The notes: generated from the letters alone by a model not told the origin. DNA of 64,000 nucleotides from Albimonas sp963977235 (GCF_963977235.1 NZ_CAXBOD010000003.1:62001-126000), one strand, 5' to 3'; counted from the first letter of the stretch, positions 1 through 8,048 are shown. Made by a program: numbers and translations.

Positions 1-809
1 GCGTCCGTCGGGGCCAGCCGCAGCGCCAGGGCGACCAGCGTGCCGCCAAGCGAGGGCTCGGGGTTCAGCAGCAGGCGCGCGGCGCCGCGCTCGGCCTGCA
101 GCGGCTCGCGCCACAGGGGGCGGTAGGCGGCGAGGTCCGCGGCGGTCAGGTGGCCGCCGGCGGAGGCGGTCTCGGCGAGGGCTGCGGCGATCTCGCCCTC
201 CTGGAACAGCCGCGGCCCCTCGTGGGCGAGGGCGTCGAGCGCGTCGGCCAGAGCGGGGTTGGCCAGCGTTTCGCCGGCGCGGGCCAGGGTCTCGCCGTCG
301 GGGCAGAACAGGGCGCGGGCGGCAGGGGTGGCGCGGCAGATCGGGGCGATCACCTGCAGGACATCGGCCTGGAAGGCGGAGAAGGGCAGGCCCTTGCCCG
401 CCGCCTCGATGGCGGGGCCTGCCAGTTCGCGCCAGGGCATGCGGCCGAAGCGGGCGTGCGCCTCGGCGAGGCCGGGGACGAGGCCGGGCGTGGCGATGGC
501 GGCCGCGCCGATGTGGAAGCTTTGCCGGGCGCCGCCGAAGTCGGCCTCGACCTCCCGCAGGTCGCGGGCGTGCTCGGGCAGGCGACGGCGCGGGGTCTGC
601 ACGAAGCAGTCCAGCATCCGCGCGCGGCCCGAGGCCTCGCGCAGCGCGAGGAAACCGCCGCCGAACAGCCCCGCGAGCAGCGGCTCGGCCGCGCAGGCCG
701 CCAGGGCCGCCGCGACCACGGCGTCCACGGCCGAGCCGCCTGCCCGCAGCGCCACTGCGCCGGCCTCTGCGGTCGCGGCATGGCCCGCGGCGATTGCAAA
801 ACGCGACAT
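1..809 (-). CDS. ggt: Gamma-glutamyltransferase family protein (3' part missing, cut by window edge)
   Basis: Reading leftwards from the ATG at 809 gives an open frame of 269 codons that runs off the window. The N-terminus (MSRFAIAAGHAATAEAG, then GGSAVDAVVAAALA and GLFGGGFLALR) matches the start of the gamma-glutamyltranspeptidase fold: an alpha-helix with AvDAavAa followed by the GGGgF loop. Family members cleave gamma-glutamyl bonds of glutathione or related amides and mature by autocleavage at a Thr. That Thr would lie beyond position 1, so activity cannot be judged. No signal peptide is visible, so it may be one of the cytoplasmic or acylase-like members. It lies downstream of, and on the same strand as, the cation efflux gene, separated by 110 nt. 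The function is inferred from the family. Confidence 0.8.
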   Translation of the reverse strand, partial: MSRFAIAAGHAATAEAGAVALRAGGSAVDAVVAAALAACAAEPLLAGLFGGGFLALREASGRARMLDCFVQTPRRRLPEHARDLREVEADFGGARQSFHIGAAAIATPGLVPGLAEAHARFGRMPWRELAGPAIEAAGKGLPFSAFQADVLQVIAPICRATPAARALFCPDGETLARAGETLANPALADALDALAHEGPRLFQEGEIAAALAETASAGGHLTAADLAAYRPLWREPLQAERGAARLLLNPEPSLGGTLVALALRLAPTD

Positions 810-864
810 CCGGCCTGTCCCCCTGAGAAACCCCTCACCCGTTACGACCGCAGCCGCGCGCCGT

Positions 865-894
865 CCAGCCCGGGCCAGCCCGGGCCAGCCCGGA
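865..894. repeat. Three tandem copies of a 10-bp unit
   Basis: The unit CCAGCCCGGG occurs three times in a row (the last copy decays at its end) in the gap between the cation efflux gene and the gamma-glutamyltransferase gene. Each unit contains the palindrome CCCGGG, so the array could fold into small hairpins. No function is evident. Confidence 0.6.
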
Positions 895-919
895 CGCCCC
901 CGCGCGCGCCGCCCCCGCC

Positions 920-1807
920 TCAGACCGGGTCCTTGTGGACGATGACGTCGGCTTCGGGGAACGCGTCCAGCATCCGGTGGCGCAGCGCGGCGCCGATGTC
1001 GTGCGCCTCGCGCAGGGGGAGATCGCCCGGCAGCTCGATATGGATCTGCACGAACAGGCGCCGGCCGGCGGTGCGGGTCTTGAGGTCGTGATAGCCCGCC
1101 AGCCCCGGATGCGCGTCGGCGATCGCCCTGAGGCGGCGCACCGTCTCGGCGTCGGCGCCGTGGTCCATCAGCGCCCGCCAGCCGCGCCGCGCCACCCGGT
1201 AGGCCCCCGCCAGCAGCAGCCCCGCCGCCGCCAGCCCCACCAGCGAGTCGAGATCGGCGAACCCGAACCAGGCCGAGGCCGCCAGCGCCGCCATCGCGCC
1301 GAAGTTGGGCAGCAGGTCGGACATGTAGTGCAGCGAATCCGCCGCCACGACCGGGCTGCCGGTGCGCCGCGCCACCCGCAGCTGCCACCAGACCAGCGCC
1401 AGGGTCGCGACGATCGACACCGCCATCACCCCCATGCCCAGCGTCTCGCGCGCCAGCGGCGAGGGGGCGTCGGCCAGCAGCCGCTCGATCGCCCGCCAGC
1501 CGATCAGCAGGGCCGAGATCGCCACCAGCCCCGCCTGCCCCAGCGAGGCCAGGTCCTCGGCCGAGCCATGGCCGAAGGCGTGCTCCTCGTCCGCGGGCTT
1601 GGAAGCGTAGAGCACCGCGGCGAGCCCGGCCAGCGAAGCGACCGCGTCGATGGCCGAGTCCGCCAGGCTGGCCGCAACCCCCAGCGAGCCGGTCTCGCGC
1701 AGGGCCCACAGCTTGAGGCCCGCCAGCATCAGGGCCACGGCCACCGCCGCCGCCCCGGCCGAGGCCGCCAGCCTGTCGTCGCCCTTGATGTTGTGCCGGT
1801 CGCTCAT
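920..1807 (-). CDS. Cation diffusion facilitator (FieF/YiiP-like divalent metal exporter)
   Basis: A 295-aa inner-membrane protein with the CDF layout: about six hydrophobic helices, then a cytoplasmic metallochaperone-like domain (from about residue 210). The transport-site residues of the family are visible: D50 and D54 in LADSAIDA (helix II) and H160 and D164 in SLHYMSD (helix V), equivalent to the DxxxD/HxxxD tetrahedral site of YiiP. A DD site in helix II plus HD in helix V is typical of Fe/Zn exporters that work as proton antiporters. The frame stays open 12 codons further upstream, but the ATG at 1807 (MSDRHNIKG) fits the family start better. The substrate (Zn, Fe, Cd or Mn) is not resolved by sequence. 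Confidence 0.9.
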   Translation of the reverse strand: MSDRHNIKGDDRLAASAGAAAVAVALMLAGLKLWALRETGSLGVAASLADSAIDAVASLAGLAAVLYASKPADEEHAFGHGSAEDLASLGQAGLVAISALLIGWRAIERLLADAPSPLARETLGMGVMAVSIVATLALVWWQLRVARRTGSPVVAADSLHYMSDLLPNFGAMAALAASAWFGFADLDSLVGLAAAGLLLAGAYRVARRGWRALMDHGADAETVRRLRAIADAHPGLAGYHDLKTRTAGRRLFVQIHIELPGDLPLREAHDIGAALRHRMLDAFPEADVIVHKDPV

Positions 1808-2016
1808 GGCGCGGGGTCTATTGCCGTGGCTCGCGGCAGGCAACCGCGGCGTCGCCGCGGGCGGGGCGCCACCCGGGCGCCGCCCAACCCCGGCCCCGGA
1901 ATCGCCCCCATCGGCGCGCAGCCTGCAACGGAATGGGGAGGGGTCGTGCGTGACAGGAGACGAGGGGGGCGAGCCTCGCCGCCCGGCCCGTCCGCATCCG
2001 AGCCGGAGGATCGACC

Positions 2017-2310
2017 ATGTTCCACGCCTTCGTCAGCCGCCGCGGCGCCCTGCGCGCCGCTCTGGGAGGGGCCGGCCAGGTCTCGCCCGCCGACTTCGAG
2101 CCCGCCGCCTTCAAGACGGCGCCGTGGCCGCTGTGTCCCGCGGTCCCCGACGGCGAACCGCTCGCCCCCGAGGCCCCGACCGCCGCGGCTCTGGACCCCG
2201 AGACCGTCGTCTCGGCCCCGCCGCGCCGCGCGGTCTGCGCCGCGCCCAAGGCGCGCCTCTGCGGCCGCCGCGCGCCGCTGACCCAGCCTGGACGGTCCGA
2301 CGCCGCCTGA
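2017..2310 (+). CDS. Hypothetical protein, 97 aa
   Basis: A short frame with a good Shine-Dalgarno (GGAGG about 8 nt before the ATG) and genome-like codon use (C/G in most third positions). The product begins MFHAFVSRRGALRAALG and is otherwise rich in Ala and Pro, with no domain, membrane segment or motif recognised. It sits alone between the divergent cation efflux gene and the ATP synthase operon. In a genome this GC-rich, chance frames of this length are common, so the ribosome-binding site is the main support. Confidence 0.4.
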   Translation: MFHAFVSRRGALRAALGGAGQVSPADFEPAAFKTAPWPLCPAVPDGEPLAPEAPTAAALDPETVVSAPPRRAVCAAPKARLCGRRAPLTQPGRSDAA

Positions 2311-2716
2311 TCCGGACGGCTCCAACGGGCGCCGAACCGCGGGCTCGCGGTCGCCAACGGGTGCAAGTCGCCGTCGCGCCGGCGGGAGGATCCCGGCCGG
2401 GCCGACACCCTGAGCGCGGGGGCCGCAGACGGCTCCGCCCGGACGCGGCGTTCCGAAGCGGCCGCCCGCCCCCCTCGGCGCTACGCCCTCAGGCGGCGCG
2501 GACGCGGCTCGGGAGGGGCCGCGCACGGGATCGGAGGGACCTTCTCCGCGGCGCCTGCGAAAGCGCTGGAACGGCGTCTCGGGCGGCGCGAATCCTGCGA
2601 GGCTCGGACCCGGGGCGCGCCGGGGGGCCGCAAAGCGCTGCGCCGTGCGGTCGCATCAACGGATTTCTTCATTCTTTGCAAACACCTGGCCCGGATCGGG
2701 CCGAACCCTGCCCAGC
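2311..2716. other. Intergenic stretch without a supported gene
   Basis: All frames here look like GC-rich chance frames. No RNA gene or repeat was found. A slightly AT-richer patch begins near 2655 and leads into the promoter of the ATP synthase operon. Confidence 0.5.
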
Positions 2717-2745
2717 TTGACACCCCCCCCTCCCCTTTCTAGTGT
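2717..2745 (+). promoter_or_regulatory. Probable sigma-70 promoter of the atpI-B-E-F'-F operon
   Basis: A perfect -35 hexamer TTGACA (2717-2722) is followed after exactly 17 bp by TAGTGT (2740-2745), a -10 with T, A and final T conserved. The spacer is almost pure C/T. It lies about 130 nt upstream of the atpI start and is the only good match in the gap, which suits a strongly expressed housekeeping operon. This rests on pattern matching alone. Confidence 0.6.
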
Positions 2746-2876
2746 CCGCCCGACTGGCCAGAGGGCCGCGACGGACCGGCAGGAGGGGCCGCTGAGGGTG
2801 TGACCGGATCGTCCGGACCCGGACGACGGCGACGACACGCGGCGGACGCCGCGCGACAGCCACGACGGGGACAGAC

Positions 2877-3260
2877 GTGACCGATCCCGACCCTCGGGGG
2901 GCCAGCCTCTCGGACATCGATGCGAAGCTCAAGGCGATCCGCGACCGGCGCAAGGCCGAGGCGCGGCCTCGCCGCGACGTCGCGCGATGGGAAGGGGCCG
3001 AGTTCGCGTGGCGAATGGTCATCGACCTGACCGCGGGCATCGCGGTGGGACTGGCGATCGGATGGGGGCTCGACGAGCTGTTCGGCACGGGCCCCCTGTT
3101 CATGATCGTTCTGGTCCTGGCGGGGTTCGCCGCAGGGATCAGGGTCATGCTGCAGTCCGCCAAGGAGCTGCAGCGCAAGAACCAGGCCCGGGCCGCAGAG
3201 GGCGGCCGGGGTTCAGACGAGGCTGAAGGCGCGCGCGCGCCGCAGGACGAGGGACGCTGA
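2877..3260 (+). CDS. atpI: ATP synthase protein I (AtpI)
   Basis: A 127-aa accessory protein of the F0F1 operon. The start is GTG at 2877. A charged N-terminal stretch is followed by two membrane segments (about residues 48-68 and 75-95), with the family-typical glycine-rich GIAVGLAIGWGLDELFGTGPLF between them, then a charged tail. AtpI helps assemble the c-ring or supports Mg/Ca uptake in other bacteria and is not part of the mature enzyme. It is the first gene of the F0 cluster and is followed by atpB after 2 nt. Separate F0 (I-B-E-F'-F) and F1 clusters are normal in Rhodobacterales and their relatives; the F1 genes are not in this window. Confidence 0.92.
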   Translation: MTDPDPRGASLSDIDAKLKAIRDRRKAEARPRRDVARWEGAEFAWRMVIDLTAGIAVGLAIGWGLDELFGTGPLFMIVLVLAGFAAGIRVMLQSAKELQRKNQARAAEGGRGSDEAEGARAPQDEGR

Positions 3261-3262
3261 AC

Positions 3263-4024
3263 GTGGCAGGCGGAGCTGAAGGCGCGAGCTCGGGCGGCAT
3301 CGAAGCCCATCCCATGGACCAGTTCAAGGTGACGCCCCTCTTCGGGGACGAGAGCCTGGGTCTGTTCACGGTCACCAACCAGACGCTGTGGCTGGCGATC
3401 GGCGTGCTGATCGCCTTCGCCCTGTTCGCGCTGCCCACGCGCAACGCGACGCTGGTCCCCGGCCGGATGCAGTCGGTGGCCGAGAGCCTCTACATGTTCA
3501 TCCGCAAGATGGTGGCCGACATCCTCGGCGAGGAGGGGGCCAAGTACTTCCCCTACATCTTCACCGTGTTCGTGTTCATCATGATCTCGAACGTGTCGGG
3601 GCTGATCCCGGCGTCGTTCACCACGACCTCGCATATCGCGGTCACCGGCGTGCTCGCCCTGACCGTGTTCATTTCGGTCACGGTGATCGGCTTCGTGAAG
3701 CACGGTCCGCACTTCATCACCCTGTTCTGGGTGAAGAGCGCGCCCACGGTGGCGCTGCGCTGCGTGCTGTTCCTGATCGAGCTGATCTCCTACTTCGTGC
3801 GACCCCTCAGCCACTCTGTCCGACTTGCGGGCAACATGATGGCGGGCCATGCGGTTCTGAAGGTGTTCGCCGCCTTCGTGCCGGCCCTGGGGCTCGCCGG
3901 CATCATCCCCATCGGGGCGATGACCGGCATGTTCGCGCTGGAACTGCTGGTGGCGTTCGTGCAGGCCTACATCTTCACGATCCTCACCTGCGTGTACCTC
4001 AACGACGCGCTGCACATGCACTGA
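3263..4024 (+). CDS. atpB: ATP synthase F0 subunit a
   Basis: A 253-aa integral membrane subunit forming the proton half-channels beside the c-ring. The GTG start at 3263 gives the usual alphaproteobacterial N-terminus ending in HPMDQF. The essential arginine sits in SVRLAGNMMAGH (R187, equivalent to E. coli R210), with the conserved helices IFTVFVFIMISNVSGLIP and FALELLVAFVQAYIFTILTCVYL. Length and hydrophobic profile are normal. It is translationally close-coupled to atpI (2-nt gap) and followed by atpE after 77 nt. Confidence 0.97.
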   Translation: MAGGAEGASSGGIEAHPMDQFKVTPLFGDESLGLFTVTNQTLWLAIGVLIAFALFALPTRNATLVPGRMQSVAESLYMFIRKMVADILGEEGAKYFPYIFTVFVFIMISNVSGLIPASFTTTSHIAVTGVLALTVFISVTVIGFVKHGPHFITLFWVKSAPTVALRCVLFLIELISYFVRPLSHSVRLAGNMMAGHAVLKVFAAFVPALGLAGIIPIGAMTGMFALELLVAFVQAYIFTILTCVYLNDALHMH

Positions 4025-4101
4025 GTTTCGACCGGCCGGGGCGGCGAGGTCGCCCCCCGGTCACCCTCAACGACTTCCAGGACTACGAAGGAGCCAGGAC
4101 T

Positions 4102-4338
4102 ATGGAAGGCGATATCGCGAACATGGGCCAGTACATCGGCGCGGGCCTCGCCACGATCGGTCTGGGCGGCGCCGGCATCGGCGTGGGCCACGTGGCCGGC
4201 AACTACCTGGCCGGCGCCCTGCGCAACCCGGCCGCCGCGGGCGAGCAGCAGGCGATGCTCTTCGTCGGCATGGCCTTCGCCGAGGCGCTCGGCATCTTCT
4301 CGTTCCTCGTCGCGCTGCTCCTGCTGTTCGCGGTGTGA
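4102..4338 (+). CDS. atpE: ATP synthase F0 subunit c
   Basis: A 78-aa hairpin of two membrane helices joined by the polar loop ALRNPAA. The proton-carrying carboxylate is E61 in FAEALGIFSFLVALLLLF. Helix 1 carries the glycine-rich packing motif GLGGAGIGVG. The start ATG (4102) follows a strong ribosome-binding site (GAAGGAG about 7 nt upstream), as expected for the subunit needed in the most copies. A strong hairpin lies 65 nt after the stop, before the b' gene, and could set the higher dose of this mRNA segment. Confidence 0.98.
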   Translation: MEGDIANMGQYIGAGLATIGLGGAGIGVGHVAGNYLAGALRNPAAAGEQQAMLFVGMAFAEALGIFSFLVALLLLFAV

Positions 4339-4403
4339 TCGGGACCCGGGCGCGCCGCGCCGGGGCCTGAGCCCCGGGGCCTGCGCGCGCCCCTGACGAA
4401 CAA

Positions 4404-4432
4404 CCGCGCGGCCGGATCTGCCGGCCGCGCGG
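4404..4432 (+). other. Strong mRNA hairpin between atpE and the b' subunit gene
   Basis: A perfect 12-bp stem, CCGCGCGGCCGG (4404-4415) paired with CCGGCCGCGCGG (4421-4432), has a 5-nt loop and no T-tract. The preceding 40 nt (GGGGCC...GGCCCC-type repeats near 4360-4385) can also pair. The position just behind atpE fits an RNA-stability or partial-attenuation element that raises c-subunit output relative to the b subunits. The role is inferred. Confidence 0.6.
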
Positions 4433-4504
4433 CGCCAGTTTCCGCCCCGCCGCGCCGCCGCGCATCCGCGCGCCGCCCACGGGGCCCGAGCCCGGGAGAG
4501 ACCG

Positions 4505-5089
4505 ATGGGTCTGTTCTTCACAGCCGCGCAGGCCGCGACCGAGGCCGTAGGCGTCGGCATCGAGGAGGGCGTCGAGCACGGCGGCGATCACGGGTCGTCC
4601 GGCCTTCCCCAGCTCGATCTCGCCTCCTTCCCCTCCCAGATCTTCTGGCTGGTGGTGACGCTGGTCGTCCTTTACCTGATGTTCACCCGCGTGGTGCTGC
4701 CGCGCATCGGCGGCATCATCGAGGAGCGTCATGACGCCGTCGAGGACGACCTCGACCGCGCCGCCGACTTCAAGCGCCGCGCCGAGGAGGCCGAAGCCGC
4801 CTGGCAGAAGGCGCTGGCCGACGCCCGCTCCGAGGCGCAGTCGATCGCCGACGCGACCAAGGCCGAGATCCAGAAGGAGATCGACGCCGCCATCGCCAAG
4901 GCCGACGCCGAGATCTCGGCCAAGACCGCCGAGTCCGAGGCCCGCATCTCCGAGATCCGCGCCGAGGCGTCGGCCGCGGTGAAGGAAGTGGCCCAGGACG
5001 TCGCCGCGGCGCTGGCCGAGGCCGTGGCGCCGGGCGCCGCCGACCCGGCCTCGCTGAACGCGGCCGTGTCCAAGCGCGTGGAGGGCTGA
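4505..5089 (+). CDS. atpX: ATP synthase F0 subunit b' (AtpF'/AtpX)
   Basis: A 194-aa peripheral-stalk subunit: a variable N-terminus, one membrane helix (about residues 45-67, IFWLVVTLVVLYLMFTRVVLP), the conserved PRIGGIIEERHDAVEDDLDRA segment, then a long charged, Ala-rich coiled coil. Two different b-type genes side by side (b' then b) are typical of photosynthetic bacteria and Rhodobacterales. It is followed by atpF with a 4-nt gap, so the two stalk partners are co-translated for heterodimer formation. Confidence 0.95.
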   Translation: MGLFFTAAQAATEAVGVGIEEGVEHGGDHGSSGLPQLDLASFPSQIFWLVVTLVVLYLMFTRVVLPRIGGIIEERHDAVEDDLDRAADFKRRAEEAEAAWQKALADARSEAQSIADATKAEIQKEIDAAIAKADAEISAKTAESEARISEIRAEASAAVKEVAQDVAAALAEAVAPGAADPASLNAAVSKRVEG

Positions 5090-5093
5090 AGCC

Positions 5094-5579
5094 ATGTGGC
5101 ATAACTCCAACTTCGTCGTCTTCGTCGCCTTCGTCATCTTCATCGGCGTCTTGTGGTACACGGGCGTTCACAAGAAGATCGCCGCGGCGCTCGACAAGCG
5201 CGCCCTGCGGATCAAGGAAGAGCTCGACGAGGCCCGCCGCCTGCGCGAGGAAGCCCAGTCGCTGCTGGCCTCCTACGAGCGCAAGCAGAAAGAGGTCGAG
5301 GGCCAGGTCGCCGACATCGTCGCCCACGCCCGCACCGAGGCCGAGGACGCCGCGGTCCAGGCCAAGAAGGACCTCGAGGTCTCGATCGCCCGCCGCCTGA
5401 AGTCGGCCGAGGAGCAGATCGGCGCCGCCGAGGAGAGCGCGGTGCGCGCCGTGCGCAACGAGGCGATCCGGGTTGCGGTCGAGGCGACCTCGGAGGTCCT
5501 CAAGGACGCGATGTCGCCCGAGGCGCGCGCGCGCCTGACCGACGAGGGCATCGCCACCGTGGGCGCCAAGCTGCACTGA
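5094..5579 (+). CDS. atpF: ATP synthase F0 subunit b
   Basis: A 161-aa peripheral-stalk subunit with one N-terminal membrane helix (residues 7-24, FVVFVAFVIFIGVLWYTG) and a long coiled coil starting at KKIAAALDKRALRIKEELDEA. It is the standard partner of b'. It is the last gene of the operon: a textbook intrinsic terminator follows 24 nt after the stop. Confidence 0.96.
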   Translation: MWHNSNFVVFVAFVIFIGVLWYTGVHKKIAAALDKRALRIKEELDEARRLREEAQSLLASYERKQKEVEGQVADIVAHARTEAEDAAVQAKKDLEVSIARRLKSAEEQIGAAEESAVRAVRNEAIRVAVEATSEVLKDAMSPEARARLTDEGIATVGAKLH

Positions 5580-5602
5580 GCCGCGCGCTCGAGGAGAGGA
5601 AC

Positions 5603-5634
5603 AAGGGCCGCGCCTCCGGGCGCGGCCCTTTCCC
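5603..5634 (+). terminator. Intrinsic terminator of the atp F0 operon
   Basis: A 12-bp perfect stem, AAGGGCCGCGCC (5603-5614) / GGCGCGGCCCTT (5619-5630), with a TCCG tetraloop is followed by TTTCCCG. It lies directly behind atpF. Confidence 0.9.
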
Positions 5635-5910
5635 GTTGTGAGGGAGGCGCCGCGTCGGCGGCCGCGCCCGGGACAACGGTTCGGCTCGCGGCGCGTTGCA
5701 GGCGGGGGCGGGTGTTGCGCAGGTCTCGCCGGCGTCGACGTGGGCCGGGCGGCGGAGGTTGCAGGCTCGGATTGCGGGGCTTGCGAGATCCGGAGTCCGC
5801 GGGCCCGGATCGGGCGGGGAGGGGCGAGGCGCCCCGGCGGAGCGGCCGGCGACGAGGGTTGTCGCCGCGCTCAGACGAGCTCCGACGCGCCCGGCGCACC
5901 CCGGCGCGGC

Positions 5911-5970
5911 TCGGCTTGGCTCGGCTCGGCTCGGCTCGGCTCGGCTCGGCTCGGCTCGGCTCGGCTCGGC
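5911..5970. repeat. Pentanucleotide microsatellite, 12 x TCGGC
   Basis: Twelve uninterrupted 5-bp units (TCGGC, one variant TTGGC at 5916-5920) form a 60-bp simple-sequence repeat in the gap between the atp terminator and the secreted-protein gene at 6112. The rest of this 475-nt gap shows no gene, only an AT-richer patch at 6000-6040 that could hold a promoter. Pentamer arrays are prone to slipped-strand copy changes. Because five is not a multiple of three, changes would alter spacing or frame. Confidence 0.95.
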
Positions 5971-6111
5971 GAGCGGGACCCGCATCCAGCCGGCCGCCGT
6001 TCAATTCTTTCTTAAGACTGTTCGCGTCAAAGTTTAGGCATCCCGCCGGTGCGGCGCGGCGCGATCCGCGCGCGGCCGGCGCAGACGGAGGCGCCTCGCG
6101 CGACGGGTTCC

Positions 6112-6591
6112 ATGTCCAAGGCTGGTCTGATCGCGGCCATGACGGTCGCCGCCTGGTTTTTCGCAGCGCCCGCCGAGGCGGACGGCGGCTGGGAGCCCGT
6201 GCGCCTCTCGGACGCCAGCGAGTTGAGCGGGATCGCCGAGGACGGCCGCACCCGGTTCCACGCGGTCTGCCTGCGCGACGTCCGCGGCTATGCCTTCGCC
6301 CTGCGCGGCTATCCCGGCGACGCCCTGCCCCGCGACGGGAGCGAGACCTTCGGCCTGCGCATCGAGGTGCTGCTGAACCTGGGCAGCCGCAAGTTCGTGC
6401 TGCCCTTCGTGGCGAGCCTCGAGCAGGACAGCCTGTGGTCTTCGCCCCATGTCGAGGCGCGCCGGCTGCTCGACGCCATGGCCGCGGGCCAGCGGATGCG
6501 CCTGATCGGTCCCGACGGAGTCGCGGCGGATTTCTCGCTGGAAGGCACCGCCTGGGGGGTCGCGGCGATGCGCCAGACCTGCGGGCACTGA
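6112..6591 (+). CDS. Secreted hypothetical protein, 159 aa
   Basis: The ATG at 6112 begins a clear signal peptide (MSKAGLIAAMTVAAWFFAAPAEA, cleavage after AEA), so this start is preferred over the one 21 codons upstream. The mature protein is about 137 aa with two Cys (in AVCLRDV and QTCGH), presumably one disulfide in the periplasm, and alternating beta-like segments (GLRIEVLLNLGSRKFVLPFVAS). I do not recognise the family. The neighbours give no functional hint. The pentanucleotide repeat lies 140 nt upstream and a bidirectional terminator follows. Confidence 0.7.
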   Translation: MSKAGLIAAMTVAAWFFAAPAEADGGWEPVRLSDASELSGIAEDGRTRFHAVCLRDVRGYAFALRGYPGDALPRDGSETFGLRIEVLLNLGSRKFVLPFVASLEQDSLWSSPHVEARRLLDAMAAGQRMRLIGPDGVAADFSLEGTAWGVAAMRQTCGH

Positions 6592-6621
6592 CCGCCGACG
6601 AAGCCGCCCCTTCAAACGCGA

Positions 6622-6647
6622 AACGCCCGGCCGCGAGGCCGGGCGTT
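6622..6647. terminator. Bidirectional intrinsic terminator
   Basis: An 11-bp perfect stem, AACGCCCGGCC (6622-6632) / GGCCGGGCGTT (6637-6647), with a GCGA loop lies between the converging secreted-protein gene and trcR. Confidence 0.85.
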
Positions 6648-6677
6648 CGACGCCGAGCGCGCCTGCCGGGGCGGCGA

Positions 6678-7460
6678 TCAGCGGGGCTGGTCGTCCTCGT
6701 CGTCGTCGTCGGACCCGCCGCCGGGCAGGTTGAACAGCGCGTCGGGGTCCAGCGTCTCGCGCGGGTCGACGCGGCGGTTGTCCTCGTCGTCGCGGGAATC
6801 GACCAGCGAGAAGTTCTCGAGCCCCGAGATGTTGGAGGGCATCCGCGGCTCGGGCCGGGCGGCGAGGCTCTCGTCGGTCGAGAGCAGGGACATCCGCTCC
6901 TCGTGGGACATGACCTCCTCACGCTCGCGGCGCTTGCGCTCGGCGGCCTTGCGCACGGCCTCGTCGAGCTCGGACTGCGAGCAGAGGCCCACGGCGACCG
7001 GGTCGACGGGCTGGATGTTCTGGGCGTTCCAGTGGGTGCGGTTGCGGATCGACTGGATCGTCGGCTTGGTGGTGCCCACCAGCTTCGAGATCTGCCCGTC
7101 GGACACCTCGGGGTGGTAGCGCACCAGCCAGGCGATCGCGGCCGGACGCTCCTGCCGCTTGGAGAGGGGCGTGTAGCGGGGACCCTTGCGGCGGGCCTCG
7201 CCTTCCATGGCCTGGGTGCGTTTCAGGCGCAGGCGCAGGGTCGGGTCCTTCTCGCAGCGGTCGATCTCGGACTGCGCCAGCTGATTGTTCGCCACCGGGT
7301 CGAAACCCTTCATGCCCTGGGCGACCTCGCCGTCGGCGATGCCGTTGACCTCAAGCTCATGCAGACCGCAGAAAGAGGCGATCTGGGTAAAGGTCAGGGT
7401 CGTGTTGTCCACCAGCCAGACGGCGGTGGCCTTCGGCATCAGCGGCAGCGAATCGCTCAT
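6678..7460 (-). CDS. trcR: Cell cycle transcriptional regulator TrcR (DUF1013)
   Basis: A 260-aa protein with the highly conserved DUF1013 N-terminus (PLMPKATAVWLVDNTTLTFTQIASFCGLHELEVNGIADGEV). The central segment, about residues 75-150, contains RPAAIAWLVRYHPEVSDGQISKLVG, an HTH-like stretch, followed by TKPTIQSIRNRTHWNAQNI. The tail is acidic (GGGSDDDDEDDQP). TrcR-type proteins are alphaproteobacterial regulators tied to the cell-cycle circuit. The start at 7460 is supported by GAGAGGACC before the ATG and by the family start; the open frame extends 61 codons upstream without conservation. An AT-richer patch with TATATC near 7565-7570 on the coding strand may be the promoter. Confidence 0.93.
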   Translation of the reverse strand: MSDSLPLMPKATAVWLVDNTTLTFTQIASFCGLHELEVNGIADGEVAQGMKGFDPVANNQLAQSEIDRCEKDPTLRLRLKRTQAMEGEARRKGPRYTPLSKRQERPAAIAWLVRYHPEVSDGQISKLVGTTKPTIQSIRNRTHWNAQNIQPVDPVAVGLCSQSELDEAVRKAAERKRREREEVMSHEERMSLLSTDESLAARPEPRMPSNISGLENFSLVDSRDDEDNRRVDPRETLDPDALFNLPGGGSDDDDEDDQPR

Positions 7461-7788
7461 CGGTTTCAGGTCCTCTCCCGGCAAGACGTCATCCTCGGTT
7501 CCGAAGAACCCGGCCGCATCCGGTTTCCCGGCGGCCGACCCTGTTCTGATAGGGAGGACGCTGTGATATAGTCGCTTTGCGACGCCGAGGAAAGGCCCCC
7601 CTGCCATCGCAGACCGGTCCCGCCGCCGCGACAGATCGGACAAGCCGCAGCCGCAGGATGTTCACGATGGGTTGAGATTCAACCACCGATGTGGAACATC
7701 AAAGTGGGAGGCGATAGGGTTACGCAACGTCGTCTTGCCGCGTATCCGTCGCCCCGCTTGGGATGAAACCAAGGGATTGTCCCGCGCC
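7461..7788. other. Intergenic region between divergent trcR and a small ORF
   Basis: About 330 nt, less GC-rich than the surroundings (notably 7545-7580 and 7660-7770), so probably regulatory. It contains the small inverted repeat GTCGC-TTT-GCGAC at 7571-7583 next to the TATATC element. No gene is supported. Confidence 0.4.
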
Positions 7789-8016
7789 ATGTGGCCGCAG
7801 ACCGTCCCGCAGATACCACGGGACGCCTGCTTGAGTCGCACTCCCAACCAGCCAGCCGCTTCCCACGGCGAGACCGACGACGAACGCGCCCGCCGACGTC
7901 TCGCGCTCATCCGGGTGTTGATCTGGGCCCAGCGCGAAGCCGACGCGATGGATCTTCCCGAGCCGTCCGAACGCCTGCGCGAGGCGATCGCCGCCATCCA
8001 TCCGCCCGAAGACTGA
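7789..8016 (+). CDS. Small hypothetical protein, 75 aa
   Basis: The C-terminal half looks protein-like: ETDDERARRRLALIRVLIWAQREADAMDLPEPSERLREAIAAI reads as two amphipathic helices and has genome-typical codons. The start is uncertain. ATG 7789 has only a weak AAGGGA upstream; a TTG at 7672 would add 39 residues coded with unusual, AT-richer codons. No family is recognised. It is transcribed away from trcR and toward the convergent oxidoreductase. Confidence 0.4.
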   Translation: MWPQTVPQIPRDACLSRTPNQPAASHGETDDERARRRLALIRVLIWAQREADAMDLPEPSERLREAIAAIHPPED

Positions 8017-8048
8017 GGCCGCCGCGCGCCCTCGCGCCGCGGCCCCTC

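Noticed and set aside
5638..6015. Frames reading through the pentanucleotide array as SARLG/AEPSR repeat proteins
   Set aside because: Any frame through a 5-bp repeat gives a periodic peptide. There is no ribosome-binding site or conserved flanking sequence, and the array lies just after a terminator.
7662..7997. A 111-codon minus-strand frame overlapping the small ORF downstream of trcR
   Set aside because: The Arg/Ser-rich product looks like a shadow of the plus-strand frame. The plus-strand version has more protein-like helices, though it too is only weakly supported.
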